NCBI GenBank assembly: GCA_033439795.1
Contig: JAUTDP010000015.1
Coordinates: forward strand, 372,001-436,000
Reading direction: 5' to 3'
Source of the DNA: Sordaria brevicollis
Taxonomy: Eukaryota > Ascomycota > Sordariomycetes > Sordariales > Sordariaceae
Length of the DNA stretch: 64,000 nt
Both the position numbers and the translations under genes were made by a program. Under the pieces are notes generated by a model. The model ran no database searches. It was given only the letters and a program-made list of their open reading frames with translations, and was not told the origin of the DNA. The stretch's first letter is position 1; each line of letters opens with the position of its first letter. Positions 20,496-33,138 of this stretch are shown here, piece after piece.

Positions 20496-23362
20496 CCCCT
20501 GAGGAAGCAACGCAGAACTGACAAGCGCAGAAGTGCCATCCATGAAGTTGATCGGATTGATCACTGATTGGTGGGCCCCCGGGCTTACCCGCTCCTTGCC
20601 GTTGCACTATAGACGGGACCGTCCTTTAGCTTTCCCCGCGGTTTTGTTCTCGTTAGCTCGATCCTTCGATGCGCAACAAAAAGAGATTGGCGAACGGAAA
20701 GAAAGGTTGATGTGGGAATGCACTAACCCCATGGGTTCACAGTGGCAGGCAAGTCGCCTGAAATGGAAGGTTTTTCGTGATGCCTGGCACGCCCAGGACG
20801 CCTTTACCCCGGATTTTCCTCTTCTTTTGTCTCATGCAATGCTCCCTCGCTTTTCGCCTAGTCCTGTCCCTGCTAGCTTTTCCCCGCAAAATCCAAGCAT
20901 GCCGCTTTTGCGAGACAGCTTCGGGTTGCGGGGGAGCTTCCGCTTTTAATTCGAAGGGGTGGTGACATCGTTTGAGATCCAAGTGGGTCGGATCTTGGTC
21001 AGCTTTCTGTCTGTTCGACGACACTGTCAGTGAGTGTCCATTGTGGGCATGTGTGTCCGTGTTAGGGGCCACTGGGGGCTACGAAGGGAATAAAGAGGTT
21101 ACACCAAGCCCGGAGTTGGAGGCATGTTATTGGTGAAGGGCCCCCTTTCCGTCCTCTCCTCTCATTTTTGACAAACTGCCCTCTCTCAGGCACAAGGGGG
21201 GGCGCAGGATCCAATCTCAACGCAACGGGTTTGCCCGCGGAGATGGATGCAAGTGACTGCCCCGTTGTCAGCCACCTCTCGGCGCTTACGTACTTTGTTT
21301 ATTCCTTATGTTGACTTTTGAGGTTCGGTTCATTCTTCATGTGATTTTGAGAGGACAAGTTGCCTGTAAACAGCCTTCAGTTGAGGCATCAACACAATCC
21401 CAATACAAGGGAGAAAAGCGAGCTTCGAGATGGAGTCAATACTAACCTGCCGTCCACCCGATCTCCCTCTATGAGATCTACATTTCCCCAGACTTCTGGT
21501 CCAGCAAGCCAAGCGTGTGTGGCGATCACCTGTCAGAACTTCTGTTGCTTTGCTTGCTTGTCAACATGCCCCTGTTGCTCACTGCTACGTACCCACCAAA
21601 GATCGTACGTTCCCTGTTCATAGCCTCTCTTCATCTTGAGTGGCTCACTCAAAAGAGGCTGTGGAGAAACCTGTTTGTGGTAGGACTGGTGGGTTGCGGT
21701 TGGACCGGCAACCTAGGTATGGTACGGTATGTAGCTTTTTAATGATGCCCTCAAAATCTCCCAGTGCTACGATCCCCGCTTTCATCTATTATGCAAATGC
21801 AACCGGAAAAGGGCAGGCGAGGGGAGCAAGCAGTGTGAATAGTTTCAGTCTGAAAGACAGTAGCCTGAAGTACACACATGTTGCAAAACGCCGAGGTTAC
21901 TGCTGAAGAGGTTGAATAGAGAGAGTTGAGGATGACAACAGCATGTGAAAGAATTGCAACATCGGAGGTTTTGGGGTCTTTGTGTTGTGGCTTTGTGAAA
22001 AGTTGTACTACCTACGCTGGTAAGTCAGTCTCTTCTCCCATGTCGGTCGGGCAGTCAAACATCAAGTCGACGTGATGTCCCACCTTCTAATGTGTTTTAC
22101 AGACTACTACGAATCTACAAAGTGCTACACGCATTTCAAGGAAAGAGCTAGAAGAACGAAGGGGAAGAACGAGAGGAACCGAAACTCCTAGAGAAACTCT
22201 GTCTTCAGACTCAAAGCGAACGGAAGACCACAATCACCGGCCGACAGCGCGGGCGCCGAAACCGGATATCAATCTGCAAGCTTCGGAGACTAACCTCGAC
22301 GACCTTTCCCTCTTCGATACTGTCGTTTGCCACTTCAGCTTCACGTAATGATGAGGAATCAGGCCATCCTCGTTTCCGCTCTTCTCGCCCGCTCCTCCTC
22401 TAAATGGGTATGGACTCTTTTGCTTGGCCACTTTGAGAACCCATCTCGTCAAGCTGCTACAGATGTGGGTCTAGCACTTTGAAGCAGAGTTGTGAACAGA
22501 TTCAGGGTGACGGATGTCTCTTCGAAAAGAGATCGACCGTATTTGCTGCCCAAGGACGCAATCGGACGATACCGTGACAACCTCCCCACGGCAGGAACAG
22601 TCTCTGGTGGATTGTTCTCATCTGCTGCGCTTGCGCTGGCTTCTGAGCTAAGACTATTGTTTGACCGCGCGCTGGTGGGCGGGCTCCCTCTTGGTTCGGC
22701 CTACGCCCCCAGACCCCGTCTACGCATGGTGGTTTCAGGACTTTTGCCTAATGAAGAGGCGGGGAGTGTGGGTCAACGTCCTTCGTCCAGGGAAAGATAC
22801 GGCTTTCCAGTGTCTTCTCATTGAGGAGAACAGGATAGTACCCAGAGCCGACGGCGATATCGACTTGAATTCAACTTACGCGAACAATAGAGGCACAGCT
22901 CGTCGTCAGCAAGACAATGAACATGTAAAGAAGAAGCGACACACTCACTCCGGGTGCCGTCGGTGCCCTCCACGACAACCAGCACTTCCGCTCTTTTGAA
23001 GTGGTTTGCGCGCCTCTTGTGCCTTATTGCTTGCAATGGCTCGAACAGAGAGGGTTTTAAGATCCGGATCTTGATTGAGTATTTTAGGGGCAACAAAAAA
23101 AAAAAGAAAAGAGACAAAAAAGAAACTCAAACGTAAGTAGAAAATTTCAACAAAAAGAATTCAAACCAAAAAGAATCCAGTCCAGTCCTAACAGGTTTCC
23201 AACACTATTATCCGTTAGGCTCCAGTCCACCTTTCGCAGTTCCACGTCCCGTCCAGTCCTCATTTCCAGGCAATCCAAGCAATCCATCCGGCCGGGTGTT
23301 GTTCTCCATGCGTTCCGTCCGTCCGTCCGTCCGTCCGTCCGTCCGTCCTAGTGGGCATCAAC
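20496..23362. other. Gene-poor stretch right of the retrotransposon
   Basis: GC content returns to normal immediately after the LTR. I see no recognisable protein. A well-formed intron signature (GTAAGT at 22019, TCTAAT, then TTTTACAG ending near 22101) suggests a spliced transcript, possibly non-coding. A (TCCG)n tetranucleotide array of about nine units lies at 23314-23349, just past the stop codon of the next gene. Confidence 0.45.
23314..23349 (+). repeat. (TCCG)n microsatellite
   Basis: About nine perfect tetranucleotide units, in the inferred 3' UTR of the minus-strand gene ending at 23363. Confidence 0.9.
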
Positions 23363-24647
23363 CTAACCCTTGAGCCTCGTCCAGTCCAGTCCAGCGGTCT
23401 CCTCGTCCTCATCCTCGCAATCAAAGTCCTCCTCCTCATCATCATCTTCCTCAGCAGCCATCCTATCCAGCTCATTCTGCAAAAGCTCCATCAGTTTCTC
23501 CTTGGTGTTTTCGAGGACTTGGTTGACAATCTATTTCCAGCCAGTTATCATCGTCAGCAAACTTCAATCATTTTCACTTCTTCGCCGTTGACGGTAAACC
23601 GTGGGGGATTCATATTCATCTCCATATCCATATATCCATATTCATATCCGGTGGGAGTCAAACTATAACTTTCGACTGCTGGGTATTACTAACCTTGTCC
23701 CTCAACAAATCCTTAGCAACCATATAATCGCAGACATGCTCAATATCAAAGTTCTTGAGCGCTTGGGACATGGGCTCTGACAACTCGCACCCCGGGTGAG
23801 CAGGGTCGGGAGGGGGGACGAGGGTGTTTCCGTCCGGTCCGAGGATGGTGCGCGTGGCTCCGGCGGGGATTATGGTGAGGTCCGTGGATCCGGTGCTGAT
23901 GGCCTCGGCGACTATGGGGGCTGGGATGGGAAGGGTTCGGGCGGGGGTTTCGGCGGCTGTGGTGGCTGTGGCAGAGACGGTGGGGGCTGGAGCGGTGGTG
24001 GTGGTGGTTGCAGCGACTGAAGATTTCTTCTCCGTTTCCTGCAGAGAGAGCTTGGCCTGGAACTGAGCCGCCAGTGCCTTCTCAGATTGCTGTTGTTGGG
24101 CTTGCTGCTGGGCTTGCTGCTGCTGCTGGGCCAATTGAGCCAGCTGAGCCTGCTGTTGCGCGCGCAAGTAAGCAATGTTGGGATGGTTCTGATTAACGTA
24201 TACTATGTGCTGCTGTTGTCCCTGGGCTCCATAAACCGGATGGGCCATATGACCATGAGTCTGAGCCTGAGCCTGAGGAAGACCGGGAGCTCTGCCCCTT
24301 ACGTGAGCATCATACACTGCCGCGGCTTGGTTAGGAGGCGTCACGGGAGGCGTCACCATGAAAGGCGGGTAGGTCTGGCTCCAACCGGGCTGATGATGGT
24401 GGTGGTGCTGGACCATTCCGAAGTGTCCAGCTGCTGTCACGTTCGGATGGATTAGGGCCGGGTCGACGAAACCGGGGGCGCGAGCATACATCAATCCCTC
24501 TGGGAGCATGTTGACCGTGGCTCCCGGCATGGACATGTATCCCACCGGGACCGGGGCTCCGATGATGGGACGCTTGATGTCGGCCGGCCAGGAAGTATTG
24601 GCGTGGTCCTCCGAGTTCGGGTTGCTTGGTTGAGTTGAGGTGTTCAT
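23363..24647 (-). CDS. Gln-rich protein of unknown function
   Basis: Exon 1 is 23694-24647 and exon 2 is 23363-23530, giving 373 residues; donor GTTAGT in phase 0, acceptor TAG. The start is the ATG at 24647, since the longer frame begins at a TTG. The N-terminal half is Pro/His/Tyr-rich and disordered (a HHHHH run near residue 81), followed by a long Gln-rich segment (about residues 160-190) and Thr/Ala-rich linker. The only folded-looking part is the C-terminus: FDIEHVCDYMVAKDLLRDK, then a helix (VLENTKEKLMELLQNELDRM) spanning the splice junction, then an acidic run and LDWTRLKG. I do not recognise this domain. Composition suggests a nuclear regulator or RNA-binding cofactor, but that is only inference. 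Confidence 0.75.
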
Positions 24648-26766
24648 CGTGGCGGTACCTGAGGTTAAGTCCAATACTTGTTCACGCGTGGGCTTGTATG
24701 CTTGGCTGAGCCGGGTGAGCCAGATGCTTCGGTTATGGTTTCTTCGAGAGTTCCTTGGTGTGACGGGGCTCTAATTGGCCGAAAAAGACTGGCAAGTATT
24801 GATCGAGATTGCTTTTCGGTTTTGCTTGGACTGATGTAGCGAATTAGGGCTGGCCTTCCGGAGGCAAGGATTGAAAGATGGGTTGGATATCGAAAAGAAT
24901 TACGTTTGAGGATTGGGAATATCCTCAACTTTTATCTTCTGGACTTGAAGAGGGCAACAGATATCTCGGTGATATTTCGGGCAAGTACTCAGGACCAAGG
25001 GATGGGACCATCAAAGTGGAAAGACCAGGTACCGGATACCCTGGCCTTTTGGGAACTCATACTTTCGACGTCGCTAATCTCGAATAGACAGCCTTTGTTG
25101 CGCAAAGACTCCGTGACTGCAATCATCGGATCAGCCTCGTAACCATTACGTTCCAGAGTCTGATCGTGTGTGTCACTACTTCCGCTGGGTGTATGTTGCG
25201 GCTCAGGAATGTGTCCGGGTGCCGGCATGGAGCCACAAAACGTCTTTCAAGGGCAAAGATAATTATTCCTTAGTTGAGGGTTCGCCTGATCAACACGTTA
25301 TCGTCTTGGGGTGCAGTAAGTGTCAATACTGGCTTAAATCTTTTAAAAGCAAGATCCAATCGCATCTAATCTTCGCTCACCATCTCCATGCAGCTTTTGC
25401 CAACATCTGATTGCGGCCATTATTCTAACCAAGCTTCCAGGTTCTCTAGCGTCAATCACCGGCAGTTGTTCGACAGCGAGAACCTTTGTGGAACCGGAGG
25501 TGAGGTTCCCATGGAAGGGAGTGGCTCGATGCCTCCGCGGAATGGCGCCTTCTCCAGCGGGAAAGGGTTGGCGAGATCGACTAGAATGACACTTCACTTC
25601 GGCGCGAAGCCTATTTCTTGCGTGCAGGAACACTATTCGGTGTATCAACTCGACAATACAGCTCCGATGGATGATGCAAGATCTCTGTCACTTCGTTGGC
25701 TCGGTTGATTGAGGCTCCAAGCCAGGCATGAAGCCAAAGTCTCAACTGACCCCTGCATCCGACCAACGGGCCGGGGGGGTGATGATACGGGCCCCCACAC
25801 CAGGCTTCGAGCCGTCCCTAAACCCCCGATTTCTTGGCAACATCAACAGCGATGAGCTTAGCTTCAAGCCGGCTTCAAGCTTATTTCATGAAAGGCGTGA
25901 AGCCTACGTGCGTGCTGGCATTGAGCCAACGATCAAGGACGCAATCTCGGCAGATTGATTGGCTCAATGGGTCGTACAGTCCGCGGAATTGGTTGCCTTG
26001 TTATTCGCTGGGCTTGAAGCCTGGCACGATGCCGGCTCAGTGCTGTTTGGCCTTCTGTTCGATACAATCGACGCTGACATGTAGGTATCCAGTCATGTTA
26101 CACCAGGCTCGAAGCCAAAAGCCCGGCTTGAGTGACAAGACCAATACAAAAGGACCCTTCTCGGCATCAACCCAGGCTTCAAGCCAACTCATCGCATGGC
26201 CCACTTGAGTTTATTTCCATTCGTCAAAAGTCGAAAGATGTGAGGAAAGCCAGAACACCGAGCGTAGCCCGCTCAATGATCATCGTTATTCACCGAATCA
26301 TGTTATACTTCGCTTCCGAAACAACCGAGGCGCATCATCGCTTGAAGCCGGCATCAAGACAGGCTGCGCGCCCGCTGACATTGTTTGATTGATGCATCCC
26401 TTCCTTCTCGAAGTTAGGCATCAACAGAGGTCAAGCACATCATGCTAGAAAACTCTCAAAGAGGCCATGATGCCATGCGGCTCCGTGGGCATGGCCTCAA
26501 GAGTTCACGTTTCTCACTCTCATTCTGGATTAGGAAGGGGCAAAGGGGACATGTTGGAAGGCTGCTTTGCAATTGCACACCGAGACTCTGCACCAAAGCT
26601 TAAGCTCCGCTTACGATAAGAACTATATGAACCAGGCATCCTTCCTTAACGCCGCATTTGTGAACAAAGAGTAGTCTGCAAGGCTCAAGTGATTCACGGG
26701 GTAATCTTCATATTATCCCACACCCGTGACCAACCAACCTCAAAACTAGGGAGCCTACCCTAAGAC
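24648..26766. other. Intergenic with a cluster of short dyads
   Basis: Contains the promoter of the Gln-rich gene (-) and of the SANT-like gene (+). From 25601 to 26349 it holds a cluster of at least twelve copies of an 11-bp dyad of the form GGCNNNNAGCC. No gene recognised. Confidence 0.6.
25601..26349. repeat. Cluster of GGCTTSAAGCC-like dyads
   Basis: Copies start near 25601, 25712, 25725, 25803, 25860, 25871, 25894, 25918, 26011, 26106, 26175 and 26339. The core is a near-palindrome GGCTTSAAGCC with variable centre. Intervening sequence is not obviously repeated, and spacing is irregular (11 to 165 bp). Confidence 0.7.
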
Positions 26767-27971
26767 ATGGCAGCCCCTAATTACCCCTACGCCAACGGCC
26801 CTTTCAGCGAGGACCTTTCGCCAGCCCCTGGATCTTCACCGCCGCCACCTTATCACATTGTCGTGGCTAACAGATCACACCGTGGCTCGACCTCTTATCC
26901 ACAAGGTCAAAGATCTCCAACCTTGACTACCTTCCCAGCGCCTACAGGAGAATTTCCAACCCATGGTTCTCAAATCCCGGGCTACGCCGTGCTGGCGTCC
27001 GAGATGACTGGCCCTCAAGGCCAGATCTACCATCAACTCGTCCAGATGCCGTATCCAGGAATAGGCTACCCTCCAGGCTCTCCTCCAGTTCCACTAGGCT
27101 TTCCACCACCGCGGTCACCGCCGCAGTCACCACGACAAGTGCACATTGTGCACCAACCGTTACCGACTCATACCGGTCGAGATCCAGGTCTGAGTCCGTC
27201 TGTGGTTTCAGCTGACGTTGTCGTTTCTGCCCACCAGTCTGATTCTGCCTCCACCTTGACTCTTACGGCCAACTCTACTCCTTCCGCCAACTCTTCTCCC
27301 TCCGCCAATCCGACTCATCCGGCCATCTCTTCCCCTTCGATCACTGATTCAGCTATCACAACCACTACGGTATACACCGAACCCCCCTGGACTGATGACC
27401 AAGACCGCCTCCTCACACGCTTGCGCAAGAACGAACTCAACTCCCACCTGGACATCTCTGCAGGCTTGGAGGACATCTTCCAAGTGAAAAGGAGTGAGGA
27501 TGCCATCAAGAAGAGGGTGGCGCACTTGAAAGCCAGGAGGAAGGCTTGGAGAGAAGAGGTAAGTTCCTTGCCTACAGCTTCGCCCCCCATCCATCCATTG
27601 TTAAAGACTAACAACGTCACTCACAGCAACTCAAACAAGCAGCCCAAAAAGCCATGGCATCTCTCAACTCGGTGATGCAAACTGAGCTGGCCGCCACTCT
27701 GAACTCCAGTGTCCACCAACAGTGTGTTCAACTGCGCCAGGCCGCGAAGTTGGAGCTGGAGAGGATATTGGCGCAAGATGGTGGGATCTTGACCAAAACA
27801 ATGCAGGAGAGGATGGTGAGCGACCAGAAGGAGAAGAATGAGAAGTATAGAGCGTTAGCGTCGATGGAGCGGAAGGAGGAACATAGTCCGGAGCGGGAGT
27901 GGGAGCAGCTTGACGGCGATGATAGTGATGGGGATCAGGCGAGCCAGGGTGAGGGGTATGAGGTTTTGTGA
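26767..27971 (+). CDS. SANT/Myb-like domain protein, paralogue A
   Basis: Exons 26767-27558 and 27627-27971 give 378 residues; donor GTAAGT in phase 0, branch ACTAAC, acceptor CAG. The first ~200 residues are Pro/Ser/Thr-rich and disordered. A single three-helix SANT/Myb-like unit lies at about residues 205-262: PPWTDDQDRLLTRLRKNEL, then VKRSEDAIKKRVAHLKARRK. Exon 2 encodes a mostly helical segment and an acidic end (DGDDSDGDQ). The initial Trp and the spacing of helices fit a DNA- or histone-binding domain, but only one tryptophan of the usual set is present. A gene 3.6 kb downstream (31552) has the same plan and the same intron position. Probable nuclear regulator; target unknown. Confidence 0.8.
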
Positions 27972-30900
27972 GTTTTTTTCCCTTTTCCTTTTTCTCTGTG
28001 TTGGGGGTTGGGTACTAGGTATGCTTGGAGGTGGTTGTACTGCTTCATGTTTTCGACTCTATCTTCATTCATTTCTTCTCTTCTCTTTCTTCTCTGGTGG
28101 GTCTTGTTGCTTTATCCTAAGTTTTATCTCTTCTGGCTTTCTTTTTAGGTTTATCTGGACTTTTGAGTGTGTTGGCCATTTGCCTCGGTGCTTTTGGGTA
28201 GTATGGTAGGCAGTCTGTGTTCATCATCGAATCATTCGTCCGAAAAAGTTCATGGGTTTCTGTACATGTGTCAGCACACCCTGGGTACAGGTAGTTTCGC
28301 ACACGATATGGGCGGGCCCCTCAGACAGCGACACATGATAGAGGAGTCGAGGTACTAGCATACAGGTAGATAGATGGTTTGGATTGCCTTTACTGTACAA
28401 CAACAGTATTATGAATCACATATCAGATACCGCCGCTTCTCAATTTCTTCATGCCCTGGAATAGCAGACCAATGTGTTCCAACATGTGATGGCGTGCCCG
28501 GTTATCTAGTGAATTTTATTATATACTTACTTGACAAGATACCCAATTACCCATGGGATTTGAGAGAGCAATGGACGTATAACTCGCCTTGGTACGAAAG
28601 GTTAAGTGTTGTCAAAAGGTCGACTAAACCAGTTGACAAGAGGGCAATACAACCAATCACGGCAATTCTTGAGCTTATGCCGTCGGCTGTTGTCGGTTTT
28701 GTGATGGGAAAGGCAGCTTGATCACGAGAGTGGCTGACAAGTGGAAGCTGCATACACATATCGAGTCTTAACCATCCAATCCGAAGATAATTGATTAGGG
28801 CGGTTCGCTCTCCGGATTCGGAGTCCCAGATACGTCACGGATGCCCAGCTTGTGCAGAAAATGTGCGCTGGATGCTCTTAGGTACTGGATGGCTCCGCTG
28901 AATGGCTCCGGGCTTGCTGGGTCGGCGACATGGCATTGGATTTCGAAAAGGACTAGAGAGAAAATGTTTGGTTTAAAAGAGTTGATGATGTCTGGCGGCG
29001 GTGGTGGTTGATGGTTGGTTAAAAACACAACTATTATACAACAGCAATGTGCGGGATGCTGCCAGGCTGCTTACTACTCCGGGGAACGGCCGTGGGGGGT
29101 TCTATCGACCATCGCCGTACTCCGCCCCGTCGTCATGGGGCAGTGCAATTCGAGATGCGGTTGTTTGTCGATGGTTCCCGTCGTCTATTCCTGCCCCTGG
29201 GCTGTCGGGTGTTTCTCCATCCAGATGGATGCTGCTGCCCGTCATTATGCGAACTACTAATTGTTGCCGATTGTTAACGCTACTTGGCTGTGCTCACCGA
29301 ATATTGCATTGTCCACTAACACTTATGTACTCGCTGCATTGACTCCACCAAGCACTGCCCTGAACCGTCAAATGCTGTACCCTACGATTCGCCAAAACAG
29401 GGGCAGTAGCGCCGCGAACGGTGGAACCCTGCTCAATGTGCCAATTGATTCGATAATACTCGCTATTAAGGTGTCCACTTTTGACGTCCGAGGACGTCTT
29501 TGCTTTCTTCTCTTTCATTCAGGACACTCTTGATTATCTCAAAAATAACGAAAACTTGCAGAACTCCCATCATCGCCATAGCGAGGTCTCAATATTTTCA
29601 TGCTTTTCTCGCGGGGTAAATACAGAAACATGGCTTACCGATTCACAGTTCCCACGTGGTGGCGGAGCGGCTGATCAAGGGGGGAAGAAGGGTTTGCGGA
29701 TGGCGTTGCTGTCCATCGACCCCTATCAACACAGGGCGCACCCGATCACCCGTGGCGTCATTGTCGGGCATTTAGCGAGAACGGAGACGATGAAAAGCGC
29801 ACATTGCCTACCTGGAGCGCGGTCGACATTGTGACTTCAGTCACTTACCTGGTTCCCTCCAGACCGTAACGGGTTCGTGGGTTTGAGAGGTAAAATAAGG
29901 CAACTGAACTAGGAACGGAAGAAACTTTGAAGATCCGGTTGGTCAGAATTAAGGTTGAGTGGTTCATTTTAGCGAGTCGGGAATTGCCGTAGCAATCCTC
30001 GGTGAGATGAACCAGGGCTAGGTAGGCTAAGCAAGCGGAGGTGGATGATGGAGAAGGGCAGCCATCGACAGGTACGTGTATGCTCTCGCAAACCAACCGG
30101 TGCCAACCATTCAGTCGAGGGCTGGCGAGTGTTGCCATTCCGTTGCATTTTTCTCATTCTCTTGCGTGTAAAAATGCTCACGTTACCACTAACGTACAGG
30201 CCGATACAGAGTGTGGCCGAGGTTCCATTCTGAGCGCCACAGATATGACTTGCTGACAAGCCCCCATCGCCAGCTACGGCTTTGGATTGTACATACGTCC
30301 GTCATTTATCTGACGGGTGAGAACTCCCTTTTTTTTTTTTGCTCCCGGAATCATTGTCGGTAAGCTGGTCAAGTGGAGACCCGGTCGCCTTACCAAATCT
30401 CATATTCATTGGGTCCCGTCTCCTATCACGCACAACAATGGCCTCACAATAGGCATTATACCTACAATATAGAAAAGAGACACGTACGGACTGGACCAGT
30501 CGAGCCGACCGATACCGGGTGACGAGCGAACACAGTGCCACAGCTTGAAAAAACATCCTGAAACGAAGTTAGGTGGGCAATTCGCAAGGCATCCCACAAC
30601 CACCATCGGACATCACGTATCCCATCTCCTGGTATCCCGGAATGTCAGGCTTTGGAACGATAGCGGAGAAAACACGCTGGCCGCGTTGAATCCGCCTGCC
30701 ATCGGCATTACCTAGACCGGAGCTCATTGCGGTCTACAGCACGAAAGCTTGTTCACCTCATAGATTCCGGACCATGCCAGGTCACGACTTTGGCAAGGAT
30801 ATGGGACCTGACGATGGAGATGGAGAGACGCGACCATCGCAAATCAAATCACTGTTCGTATCCAGAAGCCAATCGCGTGGCATGGCATCGAGCCAGCGCG

Positions 30901-31551
30901 ATGCTTATACTTGGGTCAAGTCCCAGTGCTAGTCAACCATGTCCCGAGTCACTGCCGACACCAAGGAGCAGAAAAGCATAAATTCTACACATCCGCCCCC
31001 ATTCGCCTCGCTCTTCATCTCCTCCTCGTTTGTTACTTCAACCACCAACACCCACACATATCTCTGCCTGTCTTCACCTCGGAGCTTTCTGGGCGTCCCG
31101 ATTCGGGGATACTGTTTAACTCTTCTGGCTCTGTTGAGCAACCCCGGCGTTGCACAGCCCTCAGCAAGCTCTCAGGTGAAGACATTAGAGGTACTTGAAC
31201 CCTCTTGTCGGCATCTCAACACCGCAGTGCAATCCATCACTTCTCATTTACTCGACCATACCAAGCCTTACCCAAGTCCCTCCAACAACAAGCATCCCCT
31301 CCCTATCAGCCAGAGCCTCTCTTGAGCACAACCCTAGGTAGAGGTAACACCTGAACGTTACCTATCACATCCACCTATTCTCAGCATTAGTGTCCAAGGA
31401 GATCCTTCAGATTGGGACCTCACACCCACAACACATTCAGAGAAAACCATTCAGTCCTTCAGGCAACTTCTTTACTTCATTCTTTCCCATACCTCGACCG
31501 GTAGTCCAGGACCTACCCTTCCGCCTTCCAGTATTCCCTTGAACATCAGCC
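27972..31551. other. Long intergenic region between the SANT-like paralogues
   Basis: About 3.6 kb with no convincing coding sequence. Several open frames of 70-117 codons exist but lack biased codon use, splice context or family resemblance. The last ~600 bp are CA/CT-rich and look like promoter and leader of the gene at 31552. Confidence 0.45.
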
Positions 31552-33138
31552 ATGGCCTTGCCGACTCCCACCCAATACGGAGCTACTCCATCGCCGGTCC
31601 ACCCACAGGCTAACGCCAATGTCATCTCGACCACTGATGACGACGAGGTATACAACGAGGATCCTCAAATTCATGGAGCACCTCCAGCCCACCAAGGACA
31701 GACCCTGCCCTTCAATCAGATGCCAGGAGACTTTGTCTGGAATTCACCACAAGCCGGCGGAGCAATCGCCAATACTCCGATTCACGGTACCCCAGCTTAC
31801 AACGGCACAGGCGGGATGCATTCATATCCCGATGTCGCAACAAATACCGGCCCATACATGGTCCAACACACCTACCCTTCTCCTCCTATGGCCTACCACA
31901 CCATGCAGCCACCGACGCCCTTTGGCACTCCTATGGACGCAGGTACCGACGATGCAGGACACCCATCTCACCCACCGATGCAGTACATGCCACCACCTCA
32001 GCAAGCCAACCCCATGCTGCAGGTCAACCAGACCTTCTTCACACCCGGCCAATCACCTATGGTCGCCCCTGGACTTGAACCCAACAACCAGCAGGAACCC
32101 TTCATGGACCAGCCGCCACCCAAACGGCTTCGAATACAAGGCCCCGTGGATACCCCGGCTGCGGCTCAGGGAACCAGCGAGCCAGATACCACCAACCCAA
32201 ACAGCTGGACCGAAGCACAAGATAATCTGGTCCGTCATCTGAAGGACGAGAAGAAGAAGGTGAATCAAATTGCCACTTCGCTGAAGGACAAGTTTGGCGT
32301 GGTGAGATCAGCCAATGCCATCTCCAAGAGGTGGAAGGTTATCAAAAAGCGCTCTAGCAGAGTCGTAAGTGGCACGCACATTTTCCTTCCCGTCTACCTC
32401 CAACTCCTTTTCTGGTCATCAATCCCTGTTATGTCTCTACCTACCTACCTACCTACCCATCCTGCTTCCCTCTCCATTCACCCCATCATGATATGCCTTT
32501 CTAGGACCTAGGTTACCTACACTGCCTTCATCTTCCCCAACCCCCAACCTTTCCTTCCCCCCTTTTCCTTACTCTTACATCTCAACCCTTCACCCCCTAA
32601 ACCTCCACCTCCGTCTCCCCTACTCTATCCAACACCCAACCTCACCCAACAACACCCCTGTGTCTCTCCTAACTTCCAACCCACCCCCACTTACTCACAA
32701 CAACCCTACAAACAGGGATCAAAAGACCTCATACAAAACGTCATGACGTCCTCGCTTCGACTTCTCAACGAGCAGGTGGCCCAAGTTCTTCCTGAGCTCC
32801 TCCTCCTCACCACCGCCAGCCCCAGCCCCAGCCCCAGCGCCGCACCTCATCCAACCTTAACCCAGCATCATCATCATCATCATCATCATCATCATGGCGA
32901 CCTGGGACAGCTAGTCAGAATCAAGGACGAGGCGGAAAGAGACTTCAAAAAGGGGTATGAGACGCTGCTGGAGGAGTACATGTTTAAGCTGCAGAGGGGA
33001 CGACAGAGTGCTGCTCATGCTGCGGCTCAGGGTGGTCAGGCTGGTCAGGCTGGGGCTGGCGCTCAGGGGCAGGTTTTGGGACTGGGACTGGGACAGGGGT
33101 TGGGAATGAGAATGAGGCATGGAGGTGTGAATTTGTGA
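31552..33138 (+). CDS. SANT/Myb-like domain protein, paralogue B
   Basis: Exons 31552-32364 and 32716-33138 give 411 residues. The 351-nt intron (GTAAGT ... CAG, phase 0) is long for this locus and very pyrimidine-rich. The N-terminal ~215 residues are Pro/Gln/Met-rich. The SANT-like unit is NSWTEAQDNLVRHLKDEKKK followed by VRSANAISKRWKVIKKRSSR (about residues 222-270), directly before the splice site, exactly as in paralogue A. Exon 2 has a helical segment, a run of ten His encoded by a CAT repeat (32867-32896), a second helix with Tyr/Leu/Lys pattern, and a Gly/Gln-rich end with a GLGLGQGLG repeat. Likely nuclear; function unknown. The His and Gly repeats are probably length-polymorphic. 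Confidence 0.8.

Noticed and set aside
28374..28721. 115-codon frame between the SANT-like genes
   Set aside because: No codon bias, signal peptide, splice signals or recognisable motifs, and a weak context.
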